Below, piece by piece: positions 29,049-38,500 of a stretch of DNA of 64,000 bases (its first letter is position 1; each line of letters opens with the position of its first letter). This stretch comes from Ketobacter alkanivorans. GTDB taxonomy: Bacteria > Pseudomonadota > Gammaproteobacteria > Pseudomonadales > Ketobacteraceae. The stretch lies in NCBI RefSeq assembly GCF_002863865.1, contig NZ_CP022684.1, positions 2,757,501-2,821,500 of the forward strand. The letters are read 5' to 3'. The notes below the pieces were generated by a model that was given only the letters and a program-made list of their open reading frames with translations, was not told the DNA's origin and made no database searches. The translations under genes and the position numbers were made by a program.

Positions 29049-30064
29049 GTATCAAACCCCTCAAGTACGATCTTGCCGCGCGCGGTGCCGCTTTCGATGT
29101 GGGCGTGGACTTTACGCAGGGTGGCTGCGTTGATTTTGCCTGCGATTTCGGTAACGGTGGTTCGTAGCTGGCCTTTGTCGATCAGGGTGGCTACTTGGTT
29201 TAACAGGTTGCCTTGTTCGGTGATGTCGGGTGTCGCAAACAGTGGTCGGGCGAACATGAATTCCCAATGCAGGGACAGGGCTTTTTGTTTTAGCAGGAGG
29301 ATGTTCAGTTCTTTGGGATCATCGATCAGGCCGAAGCGGCCCTGTGGTGCGATCAGTTCGACGATGTCTGCCAGGTGTTGATCGGTTTGGGTGGTGGAGA
29401 ATACAAATCCCGGTGCGCCAAGGCCGAGTTGTTTTATCTGTGGTGCGAGTGGTTGGCGGTGGTCGATTACATGGTGTGCACCGCATTGACGTACCCAGTC
29501 TTGTGTTTCCGGGCGAGAGGCTGTGGCGATGACGGTAAGGTCGGTGAGTGCGCGCAGCAGTTGAATGGTAATGGAGCCTACGCCACCGGCCCCGCCGATG
29601 ATCAGGATGAGGTTTTCACCCTGGGGAGTGGGGCGGCGCACATCAAGACGATCGAACAGCATTTCCCAGGCGGTGATGGCGGTCAGTGGCAATGCAGCGG
29701 CTTGGGCATGGTTCAGGCTGTTGGGTTTGTGGCCAACGATGCGTTCATCCACTAGGTGATATTCGCTGTTGGTGCCTGGTCGGTCGATGGCACCGGCGTA
29801 GAAAACGGTGTCGCCGGGTTTGAAGTGTTTTACGTTGGCGCCCACCGCTTCCACGGTTCCTGATGCATCGAATCCCAGCACTCCCCACTGGGAGCCTTGT
29901 GGGGGTCTGTTCATTCGCACTTTGGTGTCCACCGGGTTGACCGATACCGCAGCTATTTTCACCAGCAGGTCGTGGCCTGTTGGGTGGGGCCGTTCGAGTG
30001 TGATGTCCTGCAGGGCATCTTCCCGGTGTATGGGGCCTGGGGTTTGGTAGGCTACGGCTTTCAT
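29045..30064 (-). CDS. Medium-chain (quinone-oxidoreductase-like) dehydrogenase
   Basis: This 339-residue member of the MDR superfamily starts MKAVAYQTPGPI and has VSVNPVDTKVR in the GroES-like domain and the nucleotide-binding loop IIGGAGGVGSITIQLL (about residues 150-165). Zinc-ligand cysteines typical of alcohol dehydrogenases are not evident, so it resembles the zinc-independent quinone/enone reductase branch, usually NADPH-dependent. It is upstream of and coupled to the NYN nuclease gene. Confidence 0.9.
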   Translation of the reverse strand: MKAVAYQTPGPIHREDALQDITLERPHPTGHDLLVKIAAVSVNPVDTKVRMNRPPQGSQWGVLGFDASGTVEAVGANVKHFKPGDTVFYAGAIDRPGTNSEYHLVDERIVGHKPNSLNHAQAAALPLTAITAWEMLFDRLDVRRPTPQGENLILIIGGAGGVGSITIQLLRALTDLTVIATASRPETQDWVRQCGAHHVIDHRQPLAPQIKQLGLGAPGFVFSTTQTDQHLADIVELIAPQGRFGLIDDPKELNILLLKQKALSLHWEFMFARPLFATPDITEQGNLLNQVATLIDKGQLRTTVTEIAGKINAATLRKVHAHIESGTARGKIVLEGFDT

Positions 30065-30118
30065 GGCGGCTGTCCTCGTGGCGGTGAGTAGAGGCAGAGG
30101 ATAAGCGATATTTGCCGT

Positions 30119-31630
30119 TTATGTGTAGATATGATGTTTGCCTTTGGCCTGCTCGCTTAAGTTCTGTTGGTTGAGTTCCTCTAATATGCGATCCAGTGTT
30201 TTGGATATGAGGGCCGCATTTTTGATCATGGCGATTTTCGGCCAGGTGGAGCGTTTGCCGATGTTGATAAGATTTTCGATTTCTCCATCTTTGAATTCGA
30301 AGACGGTGTGACGCCATTTGAAGTCGGACTTTTCTAACAGGATGTTGATGTCGCCCAGGTAGTTTTGTTCCAGCATGCGTATGAGGTAGGCCAGCTGCGC
30401 TGCGATGCGGCTGCCCATGTCGCCACGGCGATCGAAAAATTTTTCTGAGGTGGATAGGCCTTCGTTGAGCACGCGTATGAAGGCTTCGGTGAGGGCGTTG
30501 CGAAAGCCTTTGGTTTGGGTGGTTTTTACATCTTCGATGAAGGGCACGACCATGGGGTTGATGAGGCTGACGATGAAGTGGTTGACGCCGTAGAGGCGCA
30601 TCAGGCGTTTGGCGGGGAGATCGCCGGAGACGGAGCCATCGACCCAGCGGCGGCTGGCCAGGTAGGGACGGGCTTTGCCATCGAAGCCTTTGGCGTAGAG
30701 TCGCTCGGAGGGCATGAGGCCGGGGATGCTGCAGGAGGCGGCGACGGCGGAGCGTATGAATACGTTGGGGGAGGTGATGGCGTTCATGAGCCGGGATGAC
30801 TGGTGTTTTTCGGCCGGTGAGATGGAGATGTTGATGTAGCGGCCGGTGTGTTCGAAGGCTTCCTGGAAGGTGAGATCCATGGCGATGACTTCGTCTAGGG
30901 TGCGTTCCCGTGAGGCGCGGGCTTGCTGTTCGGTGGTGCGGCCCATGAAGACGTCCATGAGTCGGGTGTTGTTGGTTTCTTCGTAACGTTTGCCGGTGAA
31001 GTATCCGGCTTTGAGTTCGGCGTGGGTTTTGGTGCCGAGCATGGCGGATACGATGGAACCGGCGCTGGCACCGGAGATGACGTTGGGTAACAGGTCGTGA
31101 TCGATAAGTTCTTGCACCACGCCATGGTGAAAATAGATAAGCCCGGCACCGCCGCTTAACATTAACGCCGAGCGGCCGTAGCAGTGGCTGGCGCGGCGGA
31201 AGAAGTCGAGTTTGTCGGGGTAGGAGATGACGTTGTTGGGGCTGTTGTGGATGCAATCCATGGCTTGGGCGATGGTGATGACGTAGCTGTCGATGAGGGT
31301 TTTGGTGCCCGCTTTGGCGCGGTTGTACAGGACGGCGCGGCCCATGCCTCCCATGTTGCCGTGGATGCCTTCGTTGAGGGCGTAGAGCAGTTCACGATGG
31401 GCGCCGGCGTTGAGCAGGGTTTTGAGTTTTTTGTGGCGGGCGTTTATTTCGTTGTAATCGTAGAGGCTGCTTTTGGTTTCTTCTCGCCAGAGGGTGCTGC
31501 CGGAGCGGGTGTCGTGCTCTTTGGCCAGTTCGAGCCAGTGTTGATAGCTGTGGGAGGATGCCATGCGTTTTTCGAGCTGACGCAGGGATGATTTACTGGA
31601 AGAAAGTATGGGTAAGGTTAGCGACTGCAT
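30119..31630 (-). CDS. DUF3336 / patatin-like lipase
   Basis: The 503-residue protein from ATG 31630 (GAGGC lies upstream; an in-frame ATG at 31693 has a low-quality N-terminus) has an N-terminal helical DUF3336 domain (for example YQHWLELAKEHDTRSGS). A patatin domain follows with a glycine-rich loop LSGGAGLIYFHHG, nucleophile Ser189 in GASAG, and a catalytic Asp near 329 in VDGS (a DGS variant of the usual DG[GA]). The architecture matches bacterial relatives of yeast triacylglycerol lipases Tgl3-5. No signal peptide, so it probably acts inside the cell on storage lipid or phospholipid. It is the second patatin in the window and of a different subfamily from the first. Confidence 0.9.
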   Translation of the reverse strand: MQSLTLPILSSSKSSLRQLEKRMASSHSYQHWLELAKEHDTRSGSTLWREETKSSLYDYNEINARHKKLKTLLNAGAHRELLYALNEGIHGNMGGMGRAVLYNRAKAGTKTLIDSYVITIAQAMDCIHNSPNNVISYPDKLDFFRRASHCYGRSALMLSGGAGLIYFHHGVVQELIDHDLLPNVISGASAGSIVSAMLGTKTHAELKAGYFTGKRYEETNNTRLMDVFMGRTTEQQARASRERTLDEVIAMDLTFQEAFEHTGRYINISISPAEKHQSSRLMNAITSPNVFIRSAVAASCSIPGLMPSERLYAKGFDGKARPYLASRRWVDGSVSGDLPAKRLMRLYGVNHFIVSLINPMVVPFIEDVKTTQTKGFRNALTEAFIRVLNEGLSTSEKFFDRRGDMGSRIAAQLAYLIRMLEQNYLGDINILLEKSDFKWRHTVFEFKDGEIENLINIGKRSTWPKIAMIKNAALISKTLDRILEELNQQNLSEQAKGKHHIYT

Positions 31631-32074
31631 GATGACTGCCTCAGTTTGGATATGCGGCCCCCTTTCACATCGGTGTGGATGTGATACGTGCATCGGTGCT
31701 CTGTGGCACTTGTTGTCGACCTGCGTCGGTTGATGCGCGAAGCGGTGGCAATGTGTATCTGATTGGGCAGAAATGTTATGCGAGCGCGCTGGTGGGTGCA
31801 GAACTGCACTGTGGCAGAACCGCTTACTCCCACCAGCCTACCGCAGATGCCGTTGACGGGATAATCCTTGGGAAACCGGAATTTTACCTGGAGGCTCAGA
31901 CCCTTGTACGGGACTGCTTGGTATGCCTCTTCGCGGCTTCTTACGAATTCTATTGGACACGCAGATTGCTTAGTTGTTCCAGCCGTCATCGAGCGCGGGG
32001 CTTTCACACCGCAGTAGTGCTCTAGGTATTTAAGCTAGCACCTTTGACTGGGCTAAGAAAGTGAATTATTGGGA
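31631..32074. other. Long intergenic stretch before the injection-system locus
   Basis: About 440 bases between the lipase gene and the last gene of the CIS locus. Frames exist on both strands (31675-32025 plus, 31618-32007 minus), but neither has a ribosome-binding site or family-like sequence. It should hold the promoter of the lipase and the 3' end of the CIS transcript; no convincing terminator was found. Confidence 0.45.
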
Positions 32075-32548
32075 CTATTGCAGTTCCATTTCTGATATTT
32101 GATTGCCGTCAATGTCCAGCTCCTGCACTTTGGTCAATCGATCACCAGTGTAGTGGTAGCGGGTGTGGGTGATGAATTGATCGTCGCGGGTGTATTCGAT
32201 TTCCCACAGCAGGCGGCCTTCGTTGTCTTCTTGACGCAGGGCTTTGCCGAGGGGGCGGCCGCGGCCGTCGTAGAGGGTGGCGCGGAATTGTGGGCCTTGT
32301 GCGGTGTGCTCCGGTGTGCTCCAGCATTCGCAGTCGACGCCGGGGTGTTGGTTGCGGTGCTGTTGGATGAGGGTGTCGAACGGCGGTTGTTGATGGCAAT
32401 AGATGATTTTGTAGAGTTGGTCGCCGTCGAGCATGTGGATGTGTTGGGTGTGGCCGTTGTCATCGAGCCAGTAGATGCTGTAGACGCCTTCTTGTTTGGC
32501 TTCCTGTTCGCTGACGATACGGTGATCAATTCGATATTGCTGCTGCAT
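32075..32548 (-). CDS. Uncharacterised protein after the giant CIS protein (immunity/chaperone candidate)
   Basis: This 157-residue acidic protein has no signal peptide or membrane helix. The C-terminal half contains YDGRGRPLGKALRQEDNEG followed by WEIEYTRDDQF and RYHYTGDRLTKVQELDIDG, beta-hairpin-like segments that recall YD/RHS-type repeats or SUKH/Imm-like small beta proteins. Family not recognised. It starts 16 bases after the stop of the 3110-residue protein and ends the operon. Toxin operons often place an immunity or adaptor gene exactly here, so that is the working guess. Confidence 0.6.
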   Translation of the reverse strand: MQQQYRIDHRIVSEQEAKQEGVYSIYWLDDNGHTQHIHMLDGDQLYKIIYCHQQPPFDTLIQQHRNQHPGVDCECWSTPEHTAQGPQFRATLYDGRGRPLGKALRQEDNEGRLLWEIEYTRDDQFITHTRYHYTGDRLTKVQELDIDGNQISEMELQ

Positions 32549-32564
32549 GCTGTTTGGGTTCCTG

Positions 32565-35500
32565 TCAGCTTATTTTCTGGAACGGGCTGATGTCGAAGTC
32601 GCGGCCTTTGAGCATGAGTGAGAGGTCAATGCTGTCGCTGCCGGACAGGTGTTTGGCGAGATCCCGTAGTTCTTGGTTGAAGGTGCGATCGCCTATGCGG
32701 TCGAAATAGTAGGAATTGATGCGCCCTTGTTCAATCTGTTTTCGCATTTCGGCGCTCATTGAGCTGGCGACGTGGGGTTTGGCGCGGCTGCGCAGGCCCT
32801 GGAGCATGGCGTCGGTGAGTTCTTTAAAGCGCACCGGGTCGATGAACACGGCGATGTCGACGTCTTTGGCATCGGGTGAGCGCAGGGCGGAGCCTTGTAC
32901 GCGCAGGTCGTCCACTGGCAGGCCGTAGCGCAGCAGCAGGGTTTTGAGATCGGTGCTGAAGTTGACGAAGTCGGTGATGCTGTCGAAGCGGAAGGGGAAG
33001 CCCTGGGCGCGGACGATGTGGATGTAGTTGCTCATCTGTTGCATCAGTTCGGCGGATGCGATGGGTTTTTTCACGCGGGAGCCGGTGAACATGAGGTCGC
33101 CGATATCGGTGTCGGTGAGGCCCAGGCTGCGACCGTGGCTGACGATGTCGGTGACTTCAGCTTGGTCGTAGCGGAATTCGAATTCGGCGTTGGTTTGCGC
33201 GCTGATGCGTTGTTGTATGCCTGCGGCGAGGTCGGCCGGGGTGCGCAGGGGCTGGGTGCCTGCTGGTGCTGCGCTGTTGGCGCGGAACAGGGCATCGTTT
33301 TTATAGGTGAAGGAGTCGGCATCGGCTCCGGGGGCGGCTTTGATGGTGCCGGGGTTGCCGTGTTCGTCGGCCTGGATGACGACGCCGCGGATGGGCGGGT
33401 AGCCGGTGCGGATGGCTTCGAGGATGAGGGTGGCGGTGCCGTCGTCGCCCCGCATCAGCATCTCGCGTACGGTGTTCATGATCCAGGCGGGCCCCATTTG
33501 TTTGCCTTTCTGCGGGTCGCCCAGGGTGGCGCGGTGGCCTTTGGCTTCGACGATGAGGATGTCGACGATGATGCCGTTTTGTTTACGCACCCATACTTGA
33601 TCGAAGCCGGTGCCTGCTTCGAAGCCCCGTAACAGGGTCATGCCGTGGAAGCGTGGGTCGCCCATGAGGGCGTGGGTGGCGGCGATTTCGCCGCTGGTTT
33701 CGGTGACTTTCTGTTTTAGGCCTGCCTGCAGTTCGTTGCGGTATTCACGCATGTTTTTGTTGGCGGTGTCGTCGGTTGCCCAGTTGGGGAAGCGGCGTTT
33801 GGCGAAGTCGTCGGCCATGTCCACCATGGCTTGGTATTCGATGCGCTGGCGGATGAGGTTTTCCAGATGCAGTTGGGGTGATACATCGTGCTGATCGTGG
33901 CGGATGCTGCTGGGGTCGATGCCCATGCGGGTGAGCTCGGCGGCCACTCGGGCATCGAAATCGGGCTCGCGGCCGGAGCCTGCGGCGTACTGTCGGGTGA
34001 CGGACAGGATGCTGCGCAGGGCGTCGTGGGTGCTGATGTCGGTGCGTTTGCCGATGCCGATGCCGATCAGTTCGCGCAACAGCAGGGCTTGTTCATCCGC
34101 CTCGCTGTTGCCACTTTGTTTGAGGCGGTTCTGGAAGAATTCGCTGGCGACGATGTGGCGGAACCAGGGGTGCAGATCTGCGAGCGCGGCCATTTGTTCT
34201 TTGGGCAGGTGGCCCATTTCCTGTTCCAGCAGGTGGGCAAAGTGTTTGCTTTCCGGGGCGGTGCGGAAGTCGCCCCATTGGCCCAGTTTGTCTTCCAGGT
34301 GAATGCGGTAGGCATCGCCCCCGCTCATGGGTTGTTTGTTGCTGATGGAATCGGCAAAGCGTTGGATGAGGGCGGGGCTCATGCCGCCAGCGCTGTCCAC
34401 GGCGCGCACGGCGGCGCGGATGTCTTTGGCGTGATCTGCCGGTTCGCGGCTGCTGAATCCACTGAGTATGTACTCGATGACGGTCTGACGTTGGGCGGTG
34501 GCGGGCATGGATTCCAGGGCGCGCAGCAGTTGCTGGCTTTGCAGCAGCAGGCTGCTGCGGCTGCCGGGGCCGAGGTTATCCAGCAGGTCGGCGATTTGCT
34601 GGCGCTGATCGGGGCTGGCCCGGTGCAGCAGGTTGTGCAGGGCGTCGGCGTGGGTGTTGCGGTGGGCGGGCAGGCCGAGGATGGCATCAGCAATTTTTTG
34701 GGCGGCCACGGGATCGTTGCCCATGAGGCGGGCGCTGGCCCCCAGTTTGGGCAGCAGGCTGAGGTAGTCCTGTTTGTTCATGAGTTGGGACAGGGTGGCG
34801 CTGCGTTGGGCTTCCGGCAGTTGTCGCGCCAGGGCCAGCAGTTGGCGGACGTTGGCGCGGGTGACGTTGGCATCGGTGCCGCCGGATTTGAGGATGCTGC
34901 GCAGTTGTACGGGATCGAGGCCCAGTGCCAGCAGGCGATTGACTTCGCGGTTGCTGAGGCCGGTTAAGTGGCGCAGGGCACGGCGGGCGTCGGCGTTGTT
35001 GTCGCTGACCCCTTGTTTGATGAGGGCGCTGAGGTCATCGCGGGCTTTGTTGAACAAGCGCGCCGGTTGTAATAGGTACTGGGGCGTGGGCCGCAGGCCT
35101 GCGCGTATCTGCAGTCGCTGCAGGGGGGTAATGGCGTCCACTTCGCCGAGGCGGTTTTCGAGGTTTTTCAGGGTGCGCTGGGCCAGTTCCAGTTCGACCC
35201 GCAGGCGCTGTTGCTGGGTGGGGTCGTCGCTGCGTAGCAGTTGGTTGGCCAGGTCGTCCACCATGCGGTCGTGGGCATCGATCTCCAGTTCGAGCTTGTT
35301 GCGGTAGAGGGCAAGCTGCATGTCGAGGGGCAGGTCTTCCCAGCGGCTGAGGCGGGTTTCGTCGAGGCTGCCGATGTGTTTGGCCCATTTGGGATCTTGG
35401 GCCTGCAGGGCGTGGATGCCTTCTTCGCGCAGCACTTTGGGGTCGGCCCCCTGCCGCAGGATCACCACCGGTTTGCCGTGGAGGATGACGGTGACGGCGT

Positions 35501-38500
35501 TGCCGCTGTCGGAACGGGCGTAGCGGGCGAAGGCGGCGTCCGGCAGGATGAGGATGGGGACGTTGGCGACTTTGCTGCGTTGCTCGGCGGGTACGGCGGC
35601 CTGCATTTCACGGCGCAGTTGTTGTTCCTGGTCGGCGCTGGGGCGGATGGGGGTGCCTTGCTGGATGGCGTCATCGAGGGCTTTGTTGAAGCTCTTCAGA
35701 TCCAGATCCGGGTTTTCCCGCAGGGCGGCCTGTTCCAGTCGCAGGCGTTCGGCGGGGGAGATGGAGCCTTCCATTTGGCGCAGGTGCAGTTCCACCAGGG
35801 CGGCGTCTGGTAGTACGGAGAGGGTGCCGCGCAGATGTTCGGGCACGTTGGTCATGTGCAGTTGGCGCTGGGCGCGGTCGGCGGCCTTTTGGGTTTGCTG
35901 GCGCTGCTGGGCGTTATCCACAGCCTGTTGCAGGTTCTGTTTGAACTGGTTGCGATCCAGTGAGGGGTCGATGGCCTGGGCCTGGCGCAGCAGTTCGTCG
36001 AAGCGATGGGGGGCGGGCAGGGTGCCTGCGTCCATAGCGGCGCGCACGGTGCTGATGGCGTCTTCCGGCAGACGGGCAAACACACCTACGGCGGCCATGG
36101 GTACGTCTTCCAGTACGGCGGCCCGTTGTTTGGCGAGGAGGCGGGTGTGGGCATCCTGGGCCATGCGGGCGCTTTGCACGGCGCTGTTGAGGTTTTTGAG
36201 GAAGCCGATGGCGTCCAGATCCGGGTTTTGCTTTTGGGCGGCCCGCACCAGGGCTTCGGCGTCCCGGTGGCTGAGGGTGCCTTTGGCCAGCATGCGGGCG
36301 ACTTTGGGCAGTTCGCTGGCGGGCAGGTGTTCCAGGCCGCGCACGGGGATGTCGGCGAGGGCATCGCGCACCGGGCCGGGCAGGTCGGCGGTGATTTGAT
36401 CGCGCAGGGGTTTGGCGGTGGCTTCGAACGCGCGGCTGCTGGCGTCATCCTGTTCGTTGCGCATGCGCTGGGTGTTGAGTTCCATTTGCTGACGCAGGGC
36501 ACCGAAATCCAGATGCGGGTTTTTCTCGCTGAGGTCGGCGAACAGGTCGAGGCGGGTGTCGCCCCCTTGCCCCAGTCGGCCGCCGTGCAGCAGCTCGGCC
36601 AGTCTGGCGAGGGAGCTGCTGTCCATGCCGCGGGCCAGACGCTGCATCTCCGGTGGCAGCAGGGCCAGGTTGGCTTGGTCGAGGCGGATCTGCTGGCGGA
36701 TTTCCTCCAGGGAGCGGGGTGGTTCGCCCGCGGCCATGGAGGCAGCGCGTAGGGCTTGCAGATCCTGCTGGGTCAGGTGGGGGTTGTCGCGGGCGGCGGC
36801 GGCCAGCTCGTTATAGCGGGCGCGGTGGCGGCCACTGAGACCGGCACGGCCACCGGAGCGGATCATGTCTTTCAGGCCCGCCTGTCCCATTCGTTGCAGG
36901 GCATCGTGGAGGCTGCCTTTGTACTGGCCGCTGGAGATTTCGATGTAGATGCCCATGGCTTCACCGGCGATGCCGCCCAGGCCTTCGGATACGCCTTCTT
37001 TGAGCATGTTGCGGCCGGTGGGGCCGAGGCCGCTGCCCAGTCGGGCCAGGCGGCTGGTGCTGGCGGGGTTATCCAGTTGGCCCACTAAGCTGCGGTTGAG
37101 GCGGTTGCCCAGGCTTTCGGAGACGCCAGCACTGACGGCGCTGATGGCGGCACCCTTTAAGCCACCGCTTAGAATGCGGCCGAAGGCGGCACCGGGGCCG
37201 TCGTCGTAGGTGCCATCCTGAATGGCGGTCTGGGCGGCGGAGCTGGCGGCCCCGGTGATGGCTTCCCGTACCATGGCACCGCCGACGCGGCCAAAGGTGC
37301 TGTTGATGGCTTCGCCAAAGCGCGCCAGTCGGCCCACCACCATGCCGCTCTTGCCGAGGCCCCCGGCGATGGCACCCCCAGCGCCGGCGGCGGCCACTTC
37401 GATGGCGGTGTTGGCCATGTCGGTGGCGGATTCCTCCCAGCCGTAGCGTTCCCCGCGCATGCCGCTTTTGACGGCGATGGTGAGCAGGCCTGCGCCCAAT
37501 GCGACGATGACGCTGGCCAGTACAAAGCCAACCCCGAAGGCCATGAGGATGAGGGTGGCGGCGATGGCCAGTGCGGTGATGCCCGCCAGCCACAGTTGTT
37601 CCTGGCGGTCGATCTCCATCTGGTAGCGGGTGGCGGCCTGTTCCACGCGCATGGAGCGGGTGAGTAGCCCGTTGCGGTCGCCGGTGTAACGAGGTTCGGT
37701 GAGGCGGTCGCCCCGGTTTTGCTTTTGGAACACCAAGGCCGCAATGCGGGGGTTGATGCGGCCGTCACTGCCGAAGACGGCGTCATGTGAGCTGGGTAGC
37801 GGGAAGTCGTCTGGCGTGGCGTTGGGATCCTGTTGCAGGCGCAAGGCCCGTTGGCGGTGGGCCTCAGCCAGCAGTTCGGCGGCCATGCCGGTTTGTTCGG
37901 CGTCGATGGTGCGGGCCTCATCGGTGCTGGACATGGTGAGGCGGGCGAGGAAGCCGGTGCCCTGGCGACGTTGATGCTGGAAGCGCAGGGCTGCCAGTTC
38001 GATGTAGTCCTGATCGGTTTCGGGGTTGCCGCGGGCGAGGACTTCGATTTCGTTGGCGAGATCACCGGACACTTCGGTGACGTTGCCGAACATGAGGGTG
38101 CCCACTGGATTGGTGACGAGCCCCAGGGCAAATTCGCCGCCGGACATGCCCCGGTGGCGCTCGATGCCAAGCATGGCATCCATGCTTTCGCCGTAGCGGG
38201 ATTCCCAGTCGGCGCGGGTCTGGGCGGTTTCGGCTTTGGTGCGATCCTGAAACGACATGCGCAGCAGGTCGTCGTTGGTGCCGGTGCCGCGGGTGGCCAA
38301 GCGTACCCCGGCGGTGAGGCTGGCGCGGCCTTGGGTGATGAGTTCGTAGCCGTATTGGGCGTCTTCTTGATCGGCGCTGCGTTCGGTGCCGCTGGCCAGC
38401 CCGGTCTGGTAATCCTCGCCTCCGGAGAACAGGCGCGCGGTGCGCTGGGCCATGTATTGGGTGGCACCCCCGGCCGTGTCGATCTGCTCCTGGGTGGCAG

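Noticed and set aside
29745-31256. A 503-codon minus-strand frame rich in Arg, His and Pro
   Set aside because: It lies over the DUF3336 lipase in another frame and has a composition unlike a real protein; the lipase frame has clear catalytic motifs.
31618-32025. Frames on both strands in the gap before the CIS locus
   Set aside because: Neither has a start signal, and the products look random. The minus-strand one also runs into the start of the lipase gene.
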